A stretch of DNA of 41,278 nucleotides from an uncultured Pelagibacteraceae bacterium (GTDB lineage: Bacteria; Pseudomonadota; Alphaproteobacteria; Pelagibacterales; Pelagibacteraceae). This document shows, in pieces, positions 30,603-41,278 of the stretch. The notes beneath the pieces were generated by a model. That model did no database searches. It had not been told where the DNA came from and saw nothing but the letters and a program-made list of their open reading frames with translations. Location: NCBI GenBank assembly GCA_902587735.1, contig CACIML010000005.1:1-41278 (forward strand), written 5' to 3'. Each line of letters starts with the position of its first letter. Within the stretch, counting starts at the first letter, position 1. A program made the translations under genes and the position numbers.

Positions 30603-31943
30603 TTAAATATCTAAAAATAACCTTCTTGGATCTTCTAAATTTTCTTTTACATTTTTTAGAAATGACACTGCATCTTTTCCATCAATTATTCTATGATCGT
30701 AAGACAGCGCAAGATACATAATTGACCTTATTTTAATTTCACCATTTATTGCTATGGGCCTTTCTACAATATTGTGCATTCCCAAAACGCCAGATTGAGG
30801 TGGATTTAGAATTGGAGTAGATAACATTGATCCATAAACTCCTCCATTGCTAATAGTAAAAGTTCCTCCTTGAAGATCTTCAATGGTTAATTTACCACTT
30901 CGTGCTTTTTCGGATACACTAATAATATTTTTTTCTATATCAGCAAATGAAAGTTCATCTGCATTTCTTAATACTGGTACAACCAATCCCTTTTCTGTGC
31001 CAACAGCAAAACTAATATTATAATAATTTTTATAAATAATTTCATTATCATCTACTTCTGCATTTATTGCTGGAAAGTTTTTTAACCCAACTACACACGC
31101 TTTAACAAAGAAAGACATAAAACCTAACTTAATTCCATATCTTTCTTTAAAATCTTCCTGATTTTCTTTTCTCATTTCTATAATATTTGTCATATCAACC
31201 TCGTTAAAAGTTGTTAGCATTGCAGCATTTTCTTGAGCTTGTTTTAATCTTTTTGCAATTGTTTGTCTTAATCTGGTCATTTTAATTCTTTCCTCTTGAC
31301 CATATTTAATTTTTCTCTCTGAAGGCTTTGGACTTATGCCCATTATATCAATTAAGTCTCCTTTAAGAATTCTGCCATCTTTTCCAGATCCTTGAACTTT
31401 TTCAATATCAATATTATTTTCCAAAACTATTTTTCTTACCGCCGGAGAAAGTTTTTCTTTTATATTTTGCACGCTTGAATCTTTTTCTTTTTTAATTTCG
31501 TTAGTTAAAATTAATGGCTCAATTTCTTCAGAATTACTTACATCTTCTTCTTCAGAATTACTTACATCTTCTTCTTCAGAATTACTTACATTTTCTTCTT
31601 CATCAAAAATTTTTATAGATTCTTTTTTTTTATCAACATCTAAATTTATAATTTTTTTTTCTTGTTTTTTAGGTATTATTTTTTTTATTTCTTCTTCAGT
31701 TGCTTCGCTTTCGCTAATTGATCCAAGAACTGCACCCACTTTAACGACTTCACCATCTTTTGCATTAATTTCTGTTAATATACCATTTACTGCTGATGGT
31801 ACTTCTAGATTTACTTTATCAGTTTCTAGCTCAACAATAGCTTCATCAACTTTAACCATCTCGCCTTTATTTTTTAACCATTTAGCAACTGTCGCTTCAG
31901 TTATGCTTTCTCCTAAAACTGGTACTAAAATTTTTTCACTCAT
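30603..31943 (-). CDS. sucB: Dihydrolipoyllysine succinyltransferase, E2 of 2-oxoglutarate dehydrogenase
   Basis: Lipoyl domain ([15 protein letters not shown]), peripheral subunit-binding domain ([32 protein letters not shown]), catalytic [19 protein letters not shown]. Confidence 0.97.
   Translation of the reverse strand: MSEKILVPVLGESITEATVAKWLKNKGEMVKVDEAIVELETDKVNLEVPSAVNGILTEINAKDGEVVKVGAVLGSISESEATEEEIKKIIPKKQEKKIINLDVDKKKESIKIFDEEENVSNSEEEDVSNSEEEDVSNSEEIEPLILTNEIKKEKDSSVQNIKEKLSPAVRKIVLENNIDIEKVQGSGKDGRILKGDLIDIMGISPKPSERKIKYGQEERIKMTRLRQTIAKRLKQAQENAAMLTTFNEVDMTNIIEMRKENQEDFKERYGIKLGFMSFFVKACVVGLKNFPAINAEVDDNEIIYKNYYNISFAVGTEKGLVVPVLRNADELSFADIEKNIISVSEKARSGKLTIEDLQGGTFTISNGGVYGSMLSTPILNPPQSGVLGMHNIVERPIAINGEIKIRSIMYLALSYDHRIIDGKDAVSFLKNVKENLEDPRRLFLDI
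31526..31597 (-). repeat. In-frame 24-bp tandem repeat (3 near-perfect copies) in the sucB linker
   Basis: cttcagaattacttacatcttctt repeated three times; the last copy has one C-to-T difference; encodes (VSNSEEED)n on the minus strand. Confidence 0.9.
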
Positions 31944-31945
31944 TC

Positions 31946-34822
31946 TTATTTGAATACACTTTCAATAATTTCTTTTTGTTGATCTAGGTGCCTTTTAGCA
32001 TAACCTGTTGCAGGTGATGCCGCCGGTTTTCTTCCTATATAATCAATCTTATTATTATTAGCTCCTATATAATCTAATGTCCATTGTATATAATCTCTCA
32101 CCAACAACCACGCGCCCATATTTTTAGGTTCTTCCTGACACCAATAAAATTTGGCATTTTTTGCATAAACTTTAATCTCTTTTACTAATGATTTAACTGG
32201 AAAAGGATACAACTGTTCAATTCTAAAAATAACTACATCATCTTTTTTATTTTTTTCTCGAGCTGCCAATAAATCAAAGTACACTTTTCCAGAACATAAA
32301 ATTACTTTTCTTATTTTGTTACTCTTCTGAAGTTCTATAAAACTATTTTCTTTTGGATCAATTGCATGATCCCAAAGAACTCTATGAAATGAGTTTTTTT
32401 TACCAAAATCTTCTAAGCTAGATACACAAAGTCTATTTCTCAATAATGATTTAGGAGTCATCATAACTAATGGTTTTCTAAAACCTCTGTGTATTTGACG
32501 TCTTAAAGCGTGAAAATAATTTGCGGGAGTAGTACAGTTCATCACTTGTAAATTATCTTGAGCACATAATTGAAGAAATCTCTCTAATCTTCCAGATGAA
32601 TGTTCTGGACCTTGACCTTCATAACCATGCGGTAAAAGCATTACTAGTCCACTGGCTCTAGACCATTTTCTTTCACCTGATGCAATGAACTGATCTATTA
32701 TTATTTGAGCTCCATTTGCAAAATCTCCAAACTGAGCTTCCCAAATAGTTAATGTTCCTGGTTCAACTAGACTGTATCCATATTCAAATCCTAAAACAGC
32801 TAATTCTGATAAAAAACTATCCACGGGTTCAAAGTTTTTTTGCTTTTCAGAAATATTATTTAGAGGAATATATCTTGAATTATCTACTTGGTTTCTTAAA
32901 ACTGAGTGTCGTTGACTGAAAGTTCCTCTGCCTGAATCTTGTCCTACTAATCTTACTGGATATCCTTCTTCTAGAAGCGATCCAAAAGCTAAAGCTTCTG
33001 CCGTTCCCCAATCTATCCCTTTTTTATTAAGAACTGATTGTTTTCTTAAATCTAATATTTTTTTGATTGTTTTATGCAAATTTATTTCAGGTGGTGCATA
33101 ATTAATTTTTTCAGAAATTTTTATAAGTTTGTTTAAATCAACGCCACTTTTTCCTCTTCTATCTTTACCTTTTTCAGGTTTGTATCTACTCCAAGTTCCT
33201 TCATACCATTCAATTTTTGGTTTATAATCTTTTGCAGTTTTAAATTGTTCATCAAGAAGATTTTTGAATTCTTTTTTCATTTTATCAAATTCTTCTTCAG
33301 TAATAACATTTTCTTTTATTAGTTTTTTTCCATAAACATTCAAAGTTGTAGGATGTTGTTTAATTTTTTTGTACATTAAAGGTTGAGTAAATGAAGGTTC
33401 GTCTCCTTCATTGTGACCAAATCTACGATAACAAATCATATCTATAACAACATCTTTGTTAAACTTTTGTCTAAACTCAATTGCAATTTTTGCACAATGC
33501 ACTACTGCTTCAGGATCATCTCCGTTACAATGCAAAATAGGAGACTCGATTACCTTTCCTAAATCTGAAGGATATGGACTTGATCTTGCGAATCTTGGAC
33601 TTGTAGTAAAACCAATTTGATTGTTCACAATAATATGAATTGTCCCACCAGTGTTATGACCTTTTAACCCTGACATTGCAAAACACTCTGCAACTATTCC
33701 TTGTCCAGCAAAAGCAGCATCACCATGAATTAAAATTGGAATTACTTTATTTCTTTTTTTATCTTGATGAAAAAATTGTTTTGCTCTTGTTTGCCCAAGA
33801 ACGACAGGATTAACTGCTTCTAAATGTGAAGGATTATCTGTTAAACTTATGTGTACTGAATTACCATCAAACTCTCTATTTGATGAGGCTCCCAAATGAT
33901 ACTTTACATCTCCAGCAGATTCTTCTGGTGTGATGGCAAATTCTCCAACAAACTCGTTAAAAATTCTTTTATAAGATTTTTGTAATAAATTAGCTAAAAC
34001 ATTTACTCTTCCTCTATGTGACATGCCAATTTTTATTTCTTTAACTCCTAATTGACCGCCTCTTTTAATAATTTGTTCAAGAGCTGGTATTAGAGACTCT
34101 CCTCCGTCTAAACCAAATCTCTTTGTTCCCACAAATTTTAATGCTAGAAATTTTTCAAAACCTTCTGCTTGTATTAATTTATTTAAAATTGCTTTCCTGC
34201 CATTATCAGTAAATTTTAACTGATTTTCCTCTTTTTCCATTCTTTCTCTAAGCCATACTTTTTCAACAGGATCTGAAATATGCATAAACTCAATTCCAAT
34301 AGTAGAACAATAAATTCTTTTTAAAAAAGGTATTAGTTCGTTAATTGATCCATAACCTTTATCTAAATATGAATGTAAAAAAATTTTTTTATCATAATCT
34401 TCTTTTTTAAAACCATGATCTGCAGGATGTAACTCATGAAGATATTTTCTTTCCATTAAGCCAAGTGGATCAAGATTTGCAATAAGATGGCCTCTTATTC
34501 TATATGCTCTAATTAATGCTATAGCTTTAATTGAATCAGCTTTATATTTTTCAATATTTTCAGTACTTTCAATGTTTGTTTTTGAAGTAATTTTTTTTTT
34601 ATCAAAAGTAATTTTTTTTTTATTTTTTTTCCAAACTGGTCCTTCAATTTCTTTTGTAATTAAGTTTAAATCTTCATTTAAAGTATTAAAATAATTTTCC
34701 CAACTAGCTGGCAAAGTAGGATCCTTTTCGATGTATTTTATATACATTTCTTCAATAAATGAGCTGTTTGATTTGCTTAAAAATGATGTTTTTTTGTATT
34801 CTAAGTTTTTTGGAGAAGACAT
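31946..34822 (-). CDS. sucA: 2-oxoglutarate dehydrogenase E1
   Basis: [66 protein letters not shown]. Confidence 0.98.
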   Translation of the reverse strand: MSSPKNLEYKKTSFLSKSNSSFIEEMYIKYIEKDPTLPASWENYFNTLNEDLNLITKEIEGPVWKKNKKKITFDKKKITSKTNIESTENIEKYKADSIKAIALIRAYRIRGHLIANLDPLGLMERKYLHELHPADHGFKKEDYDKKIFLHSYLDKGYGSINELIPFLKRIYCSTIGIEFMHISDPVEKVWLRERMEKEENQLKFTDNGRKAILNKLIQAEGFEKFLALKFVGTKRFGLDGGESLIPALEQIIKRGGQLGVKEIKIGMSHRGRVNVLANLLQKSYKRIFNEFVGEFAITPEESAGDVKYHLGASSNREFDGNSVHISLTDNPSHLEAVNPVVLGQTRAKQFFHQDKKRNKVIPILIHGDAAFAGQGIVAECFAMSGLKGHNTGGTIHIIVNNQIGFTTSPRFARSSPYPSDLGKVIESPILHCNGDDPEAVVHCAKIAIEFRQKFNKDVVIDMICYRRFGHNEGDEPSFTQPLMYKKIKQHPTTLNVYGKKLIKENVITEEEFDKMKKEFKNLLDEQFKTAKDYKPKIEWYEGTWSRYKPEKGKDRRGKSGVDLNKLIKISEKINYAPPEINLHKTIKKILDLRKQSVLNKKGIDWGTAEALAFGSLLEEGYPVRLVGQDSGRGTFSQRHSVLRNQVDNSRYIPLNNISEKQKNFEPVDSFLSELAVLGFEYGYSLVEPGTLTIWEAQFGDFANGAQIIIDQFIASGERKWSRASGLVMLLPHGYEGQGPEHSSGRLERFLQLCAQDNLQVMNCTTPANYFHALRRQIHRGFRKPLVMMTPKSLLRNRLCVSSLEDFGKKNSFHRVLWDHAIDPKENSFIELQKSNKIRKVILCSGKVYFDLLAAREKNKKDDVVIFRIEQLYPFPVKSLVKEIKVYAKNAKFYWCQEEPKNMGAWLLVRDYIQWTLDYIGANNNKIDYIGRKPAASPATGYAKRHLDQQKEIIESVFK

Positions 34823-34861
34823 GAATTTATCTAAAATATTATATTATTTGTAATATATTTT

Positions 34862-35737
34862 TCAATTAGACAATTGATTAAATAATGTTTTTCCTATTTT
34901 CGATGGAGATTTAGCAATTGTTATACCACATTCTTCCATTTTTTTTATTTTCTCTTTGGCTCCACCTTTTCCACCTGAAATTATGGCTCCTGCATGACCC
35001 ATTCTTCTTCCTGGTGGCGCCGTAATTCCAGCTATAAAACCAACAACAGGTTTTTTTACTTTATGATTTTTTAGAAATTCAGATGCATTTTCTTCATCTG
35101 TTCCACCAATTTCACCAATCATTAGTATTGATTCGGTTTCCTCATCATTTAAAAAAAGATCTAAACAATCAATAAAATTTGTTCCATTGATTGGATCTCC
35201 TCCAATTCCTATACAGGTTGATTGGCCTAATCCAATCTCAGTAGTTTGTGCTACAGCTTCATAAGTTAAAGTTCCTGACCTTGAAACAATTCCAACCGAA
35301 CCTTTTTTGTGAATTTTTCCTGGCATTATTCCTATTTTACATTCTTCAGGTGTAATTATTCCTGGACAATTTGGGCCTATTAATCTGCTTTTTGATTCTG
35401 ATAATTTTTTTTTCACTTTAAGCATATCTAGTACAGGAATACCTTCAGTTATACATACAATGAGTTCAATTTCTGAATCTATTGCTTCAATAATAGCTGA
35501 TCCAGCAAATTTTGCAGGTACATAAATCATGGATGCATTTGCACCTGTTTCTTTTTTTGCTTCATCCACAGTATTAAAAACTGGTCTATCTAAATGTTTT
35601 TGACCACCCTTTTTTGGTGTAACTCCACCTACTAGATTAGTTCCATATTTGATTGCCTGTTCAGAATGAAAAGTTCCGTGTGAACCTGTAAAGCCTTGAC
35701 ATATTAGTTTCGTATTTTTATTAATTAAAACTGACAT
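34862..35737 (-). CDS. sucD: Succinyl-CoA ligase alpha subunit
   Basis: [70 protein letters not shown]. Confidence 0.98.
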   Translation of the reverse strand: MSVLINKNTKLICQGFTGSHGTFHSEQAIKYGTNLVGGVTPKKGGQKHLDRPVFNTVDEAKKETGANASMIYVPAKFAGSAIIEAIDSEIELIVCITEGIPVLDMLKVKKKLSESKSRLIGPNCPGIITPEECKIGIMPGKIHKKGSVGIVSRSGTLTYEAVAQTTEIGLGQSTCIGIGGDPINGTNFIDCLDLFLNDEETESILMIGEIGGTDEENASEFLKNHKVKKPVVGFIAGITAPPGRRMGHAGAIISGGKGGAKEKIKKMEECGITIAKSPSKIGKTLFNQLSN

Positions 35738-35742
35738 ATTTT

Positions 35743-36903
35743 TTATTTTATTGCCTCAACTATTTTTTTTGCTGCATCATCAAGGTTGTCTGCTGAAATT
35801 ATTTTTAAATTTGAATTTTGAAGAATTTTTTTACCTTCTTCAAAATTAGTTCCAGCCAATCTAACAACTAACGGAACATTAATTTTTCTTTCTTTGGCAG
35901 CCTCTACAACACCTTGAGCTAATACATCACATTTCATAATGCCGCCAAAAATATTAATTAAAATTCCTCTAACATTTTTATCTGAAAGTATTATTTTAAA
36001 AGCTGCCGAAACTTTTTCTTTTGAGGCACCACCTCCAACATCTAAAAAATTTGCAGGTTCTTGTCCATAAAGTTTTATAATGTCCATAGTTGCCATAGCC
36101 AAACCAGCTCCATTCACCATACACCCAATACTTCCATCAAGTTTAATATAAGCAAGATCATGTTTGCTTGCTTCTACTTCTATCGGATCTTCTTCGTTTA
36201 AATCTCTTAACTTTAATATTTCTGGATGTCTGAATAATGAGTTGTCATCAAAATTAATTTTTGCGTCTAAACAAACTAATTTTTTATCTTTAGTTAAAAT
36301 GAGTGGGTTTATTTCAACAAGACTAGCGTCAGTGCTTAAAAACATTTTATAAATAGATTTAATTAATTTAATAGCAAATAACTTTGAATCTTCTTTAAGA
36401 TTAAAAATTTTAATTATTTTTTCACAATCACTATCTAAAATATTTTCACTAAATTCCAACTTTGTGGTAATTATTTTATCAGGCTTATTTTGCGCTACCT
36501 CTTCTATATCCATGCCCCCTTGGTCACTTGAAATAAAAGCAATCTTTGAACTTGCTCTATCAACCAAACATGAAAGATAAAACTCTTTTTCAATACTAGA
36601 AGATTCTTCTACATATAATCTTTTTACTTCTTTTCCTTCTTTTCCTGTTTGAGGAGTTATTAATTTTTTTCCCAATAATTCTTTAGATTCTTTGATCAAT
36701 TCGTCAATGTTATTTAAAATTTTTATACCTCCTGCTTTGCCTCTTCCCCCAGCATGAATTTGGGCTTTAAGGACATACTTATTGGTATTTAACTGTTTAG
36801 CTTTTTTTATAAGGTCTTCAACCGAAAGAGCAAATACACCATTCGGTACTTCTATACCAAATTCCTTTAAAATTTGTTTTGCTTGGTGCTCGTGTATATT
36901 CAT
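35743..36903 (-). CDS. sucC: Succinyl-CoA ligase beta subunit
   Basis: [78 protein letters not shown]. Confidence 0.98.
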   Translation of the reverse strand: MNIHEHQAKQILKEFGIEVPNGVFALSVEDLIKKAKQLNTNKYVLKAQIHAGGRGKAGGIKILNNIDELIKESKELLGKKLITPQTGKEGKEVKRLYVEESSSIEKEFYLSCLVDRASSKIAFISSDQGGMDIEEVAQNKPDKIITTKLEFSENILDSDCEKIIKIFNLKEDSKLFAIKLIKSIYKMFLSTDASLVEINPLILTKDKKLVCLDAKINFDDNSLFRHPEILKLRDLNEEDPIEVEASKHDLAYIKLDGSIGCMVNGAGLAMATMDIIKLYGQEPANFLDVGGGASKEKVSAAFKIILSDKNVRGILINIFGGIMKCDVLAQGVVEAAKERKINVPLVVRLAGTNFEEGKKILQNSNLKIISADNLDDAAKKIVEAIK

Positions 36904-37868
36904 TATTTGGAAAGATCAGGGTCAATTGCTGAAGCTGCTTCCCACAATTTTTTTACTGCATTGATGGAATTCAGAAATTCTTTTTTTTCTTTTTCATTAA
37001 GATTTATTTCTTCTATTTTTTCTACACCACTACTGCCAATTACAACAGGTACTCCAGCATAAATGTTCTTTATTCCATATTCTCCTTTAAGATAAGCAGC
37101 ACAAGGTAAAAGTTTTTTTTCATTTTTTAAATATGCAGAAGCCATTTCTACGCCTGACGCTGCTGGTGCATAAAAAGCAGAGCCTTTTTCCAAAAACTTT
37201 ACTATTTCAGCTCCTCCATCTCTTGTTCTTTGGTTAATACTCTCTAGTTTTTCTTCTGATATCTTTCCTTCTTTAACCAAATCCAATAATGGCTTTCCCG
37301 AAACTTTTGTTAATCTTGGCAAAGGTACCATGGTATCTCCATGCCCACCCATTACCATAGCTTCAATTTTTCTTACTGGAGTTTTTAGTTCTTTAGACAA
37401 AAATAATTTAAATCTTGAACTGTCAAGAATTCCTGCCATTCCAACTACTTTATTAGTTGGTAAGTTAGAATATTTTTGAAATGCCATAACTATAACATCT
37501 AAAGGATTTGTAATACATATAACGAAAGCATTTGGTGAATTTTTTTTAACACCTTCTGCTACTTGTTTGATTATTTTTAAATTTATTCCAAGCAAGTCAT
37601 CTCTACTCATTCCTGGTTTTCTTGGAACTCCTGCCGTAATAATAATTACGTCAGAATTTTTTATATCTTCATAGCTATCTGTCCCAATAAAATTAACATT
37701 AAAACCATCAACAGACGATGATTGAGCAATATCAAGCGCTTTACCTTTAGCAATACCACTTGCAATATCAAAAACCACAACTTCATCTGCAAGTTCCTTT
37801 AATCCAATTAAATGTGCTAAAGTTCCGCCTATTTGGCCGGCTCCTATTAGTGATATTTTTTTTGACAT
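36903..37868 (-). CDS. mdh: Malate dehydrogenase
   Basis: [59 protein letters not shown]. Confidence 0.97.
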   Translation of the reverse strand: MSKKISLIGAGQIGGTLAHLIGLKELADEVVVFDIASGIAKGKALDIAQSSSVDGFNVNFIGTDSYEDIKNSDVIIITAGVPRKPGMSRDDLLGINLKIIKQVAEGVKKNSPNAFVICITNPLDVIVMAFQKYSNLPTNKVVGMAGILDSSRFKLFLSKELKTPVRKIEAMVMGGHGDTMVPLPRLTKVSGKPLLDLVKEGKISEEKLESINQRTRDGGAEIVKFLEKGSAFYAPAASGVEMASAYLKNEKKLLPCAAYLKGEYGIKNIYAGVPVVIGSSGVEKIEEINLNEKEKKEFLNSINAVKKLWEAASAIDPDLSK

Positions 37869-37873
37869 ATTTT

Positions 37874-39373
37874 TTACTTCATGGTTGGCATAATAAATTC
37901 AGGATTTGATCTTATGCCCGATGGCCATCTTGAAGTTATTGTTTTAAGCTTTGTATAAAATCTTACACCTTCTATACCGTGCATATGTTGATCTCCAAAT
38001 AAAGATCTTTTCCATCCACCAAAACTATGAAAAGCCACAGGAACAGGTATAGGTATGTTTATACCAACCATTCCAACTTTAATTTTACTAGCAAATGTTC
38101 TACCAACATCTCCATCTCTAGTATAAATGCTCGTTCCATTACCAAATTCGTGATCATTAACTAATTGAGTGGCTTCTTCAAAATCTTTTGCTCTAACCAC
38201 TGAGAGTACTGGTCCAAAAATTTCCTCTTTATAAATTCGCATATCTTTTTTAACATGATCAAATAAACATCCTCCAATATAAAAACCATTTTCGTAACCT
38301 TGCAATTTTAAATTGCTTCCATCAACTACTAATTTTGCTCCTTCTTTTACTCCAAGGTCAACATAGCCTTTTACTTTTTCTAAATGTTCCTTTGTAACTA
38401 ACGGTCCCATTTCTGATGTTTTATCCATGCCAGGTCCAATTTTTAGTGCTTCTACTTTTTTACTTAATTTACTTACTAAATGATCCCCAATATTGCCAAC
38501 TGCAACTGCAACGGACTGAGCCATACATCTTTCACCTGCTGAACCATAAGCTGCTCCCATTAAACCATTGACTGCTTGATCTAAATCACAGTCTGGCATC
38601 ACCACACAATGATTTTTTGCTCCACCTAAAGCTTGAACTCTTTTTTCATTTTTAGCTGCGTTTTCATAAATATATTTTGCAATTGGAGTTGAGCCAACAA
38701 AACTTACAGCTTTAATGTCTTTGTTAATTAAAATCGCATCTACAACTTCTTTATCTCCATTAATTACATTGAAGACTCCATCTGGTAATCCTGCTTCTTT
38801 TAATAATTCTGCCAACCTGATTGAACATGATGGGTCCTTTTCTGATGGCTTTAATACAAAAGTATTTCCACAGGCAATAGCCATAGGAAACATCCACATA
38901 GGAACCATTGCTGGAAAATTAAATGGTGTTATACCCGCACAAACACCAAGTGGTTGTCTTACTGACCAACTATCAATATCAGTTCCAACATTTTCAGTAA
39001 ATTCTCCTTTTAAAACTTGTGGAATACCACATGCAAATTCTACTACCTCTAAACCTCGTATAAGTGAACCTTTTGCATCCTCATAAACTTTTCCATGTTC
39101 AGAAACTATCATTTTAGTTAATTCATCAGAGTTTTTTTCAATTAACTCTTTAAATTTAAACATTATTCTTGCTCTATGAATTGGTGGTTTTAATGACCAA
39201 GTTTCAAAAGCTTTTTTTGCATTATCAACTGCTTCATCTAAGTCTGATTTTGAACCTAGTTTTACTTCAGATTCTTGTTCTCCAGTTGCTGGATTAAATA
39301 TTTTACCTTTTCTATCTGATTTTCCTGGAGTTATTTTTCCATTTACAAAGTGTTGAATTAAATTCATAGCCAA
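37874..39373 (-). CDS. mmsA: Methylmalonate-semialdehyde dehydrogenase (CoA-acylating)
   Basis: [105 protein letters not shown]. Confidence 0.95.
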   Translation of the reverse strand: MAMNLIQHFVNGKITPGKSDRKGKIFNPATGEQESEVKLGSKSDLDEAVDNAKKAFETWSLKPPIHRARIMFKFKELIEKNSDELTKMIVSEHGKVYEDAKGSLIRGLEVVEFACGIPQVLKGEFTENVGTDIDSWSVRQPLGVCAGITPFNFPAMVPMWMFPMAIACGNTFVLKPSEKDPSCSIRLAELLKEAGLPDGVFNVINGDKEVVDAILINKDIKAVSFVGSTPIAKYIYENAAKNEKRVQALGGAKNHCVVMPDCDLDQAVNGLMGAAYGSAGERCMAQSVAVAVGNIGDHLVSKLSKKVEALKIGPGMDKTSEMGPLVTKEHLEKVKGYVDLGVKEGAKLVVDGSNLKLQGYENGFYIGGCLFDHVKKDMRIYKEEIFGPVLSVVRAKDFEEATQLVNDHEFGNGTSIYTRDGDVGRTFASKIKVGMVGINIPIPVPVAFHSFGGWKRSLFGDQHMHGIEGVRFYTKLKTITSRWPSGIRSNPEFIMPTMK

Positions 39374-39391
39374 AATTATTTAATTAAGTAA

Positions 39392-40165
39392 TTAACTTGT
39401 TGCAAGCATTTTCTTTATAGATGCAATTGCTTTTGCAGGATTTAAGCCTTTTGGACATGCATTTGTACAATTCATTATAGTATGACACCTATAAAGTTTT
39501 AATTCATCAGCAACTTTTTTTAACCTTTCTTTTCTTTCTTCATCTCTACTATCTATAATCCATCTATAAGCTTGCAATAAAACAGCCGGTCCAAGATATT
39601 TATCACCATTCCACCAATAACTTGGGCATGCTGTTGAACAACAAGCACACATTATACACTCATATGCACCATCTAATTTTGATCTATCTTCTCTAGATTG
39701 AAGAATTTCTTTACTCTCAACTTTTGCACTTGTTTTTAACCATGGTTCTATTGACTCATATTGCTTGTACAAAGTACTTAAATCTCCAATTAAATCTTTT
39801 TCAACTTTTAAATGAGGCAAGGGATAAATATTAATATCTCCATTTATTTCAGCATGTGGTTTAGTACAAGCTAATCCATTTTTTCCATCCATATTCATTG
39901 CGCAAGAACCACACACTCCATGTGCACAAGATCTTCTATAAGCTAGCGATGGATCTATTTCATTTTTAATTTTATTTAGTAAGTCTAATACTTTTGATGG
40001 ACAATTATCCATATCAACTTCATAAGTATCTATTCTTGGATTTTTTCCACTTGAGGGATCCCACCTATAAATATTCACTTTTCTAATATTTTTTGATCCA
40101 GTTTTATCCTTATAATAATCTCCTTTTTGCACTTTTGAATTTTGAGGTAAATTTATTTGTACCAT
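39392..40165 (-). CDS. sdhB: Succinate dehydrogenase iron-sulfur subunit
   Basis: [70 protein letters not shown]. Confidence 0.98.
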   Translation of the reverse strand: MVQINLPQNSKVQKGDYYKDKTGSKNIRKVNIYRWDPSSGKNPRIDTYEVDMDNCPSKVLDLLNKIKNEIDPSLAYRRSCAHGVCGSCAMNMDGKNGLACTKPHAEINGDINIYPLPHLKVEKDLIGDLSTLYKQYESIEPWLKTSAKVESKEILQSREDRSKLDGAYECIMCACCSTACPSYWWNGDKYLGPAVLLQAYRWIIDSRDEERKERLKKVADELKLYRCHTIMNCTNACPKGLNPAKAIASIKKMLATS

Positions 40166-41278
40166 TAATAAACCCTTTCTTGAGGAGGAAAATACTGTAC
40201 GTCGTTTGACAAAGTTGAACTATGAACTGATCTATAAGCAATCTTTGTTTCACTGTCTTGACACCAAGATAGTGTGTGTTTCATAAAGTTATTGTCATCT
40301 CTTTTTGGATAATCTTCTCTAGCATGAGCTCCTCTACTTTCTTTCCGTTGATAAGCCGAGTCCATTGTAACTATAGCCTGTCTAATTAAGTTATCAAACT
40401 CTAAAGTTTCAACTAAATCAGTATTAAAAATTAAAGACTTATCTTTTACTGAAATTGCATCTATGCCATTAAATGGCTTCCTTATTTCGTTAACTCCTTC
40501 TTTTAAAGTTTTTTCAGTCCTAAATACGGCACATTTTGATTGCATTGTTTTTTGCATAGCCAATCTTAAATCGGCTGTTTTATTGCTTCCATTTCCATTT
40601 CTTAATTTTTCAAATCTATCTAGGCATTTATCAGTTTCAGTTTTTGAAATTTCCTCGTGAGGAGTTCCAGGTTTAACAAGTTCAGCAGCTCTTTTTGCTG
40701 CTGCTCTTCCAAATACCACAAGATCAATTAATGAATTTGATCCTAGTCTATTAGCTCCATGAACAGAAACACATGCTGCTTCACCAATTGCCATAAGACC
40801 AGGCACAGTTTTTTCAGAATCATCAACAGTTATAACTTCTGCTTTATAATTGGTTGGAATGCCTCCCATATTATAATGAACTGTAGGAACTACAGGTATT
40901 GGTTCTTTTGTTACGTCAACATCAGCAAATAATTTTGAAGATTCTGAAATTCCTGGAAGTCTTTCTTCAATTACTTTTGTATCCAAATGATTTAAATGAA
41001 GATGAACATGATCTTTTTCTTTTCCAATTCCTCTTCCTTCTTTAATTTCAATAGCTATTGATCTGCTTACAACATCTCTAGATGCAAGATCTTTAGCTTT
41101 TGGAGCATAACGCTCCATAAATCTTTCTCCTTTAGAGTTTAATAAATAACCACCTTCACCTCTAACTCCCTCTGAGATTAAAGTTCCATGTCCATAAATT
41201 CCTGTTGGATGAAATTGAACAAATTCCATATCTTGCAAAGGTAAACCAGCCCTTAAAACCATAGCATTTCCATCGCCC
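40165..41278 (-). CDS. sdhA: Succinate dehydrogenase flavoprotein subunit, partial (N-terminus outside window)
   Basis: [74 protein letters not shown]; open to window edge. Confidence 0.98.
   Translation of the reverse strand, partial: GDGNAMVLRAGLPLQDMEFVQFHPTGIYGHGTLISEGVRGEGGYLLNSKGERFMERYAPKAKDLASRDVVSRSIAIEIKEGRGIGKEKDHVHLHLNHLDTKVIEERLPGISESSKLFADVDVTKEPIPVVPTVHYNMGGIPTNYKAEVITVDDSEKTVPGLMAIGEAACVSVHGANRLGSNSLIDLVVFGRAAAKRAAELVKPGTPHEEISKTETDKCLDRFEKLRNGNGSNKTADLRLAMQKTMQSKCAVFRTEKTLKEGVNEIRKPFNGIDAISVKDKSLIFNTDLVETLEFDNLIRQAIVTMDSAYQRKESRGAHAREDYPKRDDNNFMKHTLSWCQDSETKIAYRSVHSSTLSNDVQYFPPQERVY

Noticed and set aside
31526-31597. Possible CRISPR-like array
   Set aside because: Units are contiguous with no unique spacers and are in frame inside sucB; this is a coding tandem repeat, and no cas genes are present.
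36164-37062. Plus-strand small ORFs (60-62 aa) under sucC/mdh
   Set aside because: Antisense to confident sucC and mdh; no domain.
38715-39086. 123-aa ORF antisense to mmsA
   Set aside because: Contained within mmsA on the opposite strand; no independent evidence.
40463-40660. 65-aa ORF antisense to sdhA
   Set aside because: Within sdhA; no support. The same judgement applies to 15353-15535, 21073-21267 and 29365-29550.

Overview
AT-rich, densely packed bacterial core-genome segment whose gene content and protein sequences resemble a SAR11/Pelagibacter-type alphaproteobacterium. This taxonomic call is inference; no search was run. Left third (1-13 kb): deoxyhypusine synthase-like 3' end + agmatinase, yhhQ-like transporter, rpmB, TauE/SafE permease, pyrD, class I LysRS, TrkH, AmpG-like MFS + NlpC/P60, TPR-sulfotransferase, tyrA, hisC. 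Middle (13.1-22.3 kb, + strand): a SAM-II-type riboswitch, then metX-metW, gloB, rplU-rpmA-obgE, proB-proA-nadD-rsfS, ctpA, rppH. Right (22.3-41.3 kb, all - strand, read from high to low coordinates): sdhA(partial)-sdhB-mmsA-mdh-sucC-sucD-sucA-sucB-lpdA-priA-atpHAGDC. I found no CRISPR, transposon, prophage, tRNA or rRNA. I see no convincing wholly new multi-gene system. The best leads are the metX riboswitch and its possible expression platform, the coupled AmpG/NlpC pair, the DHS-like/agmatinase pair, a possible unannotated small membrane protein, the in-frame 24-bp repeat in sucB, and extreme junction compaction (mutually overlapping TTAA stops, repeated TAATG junctions).
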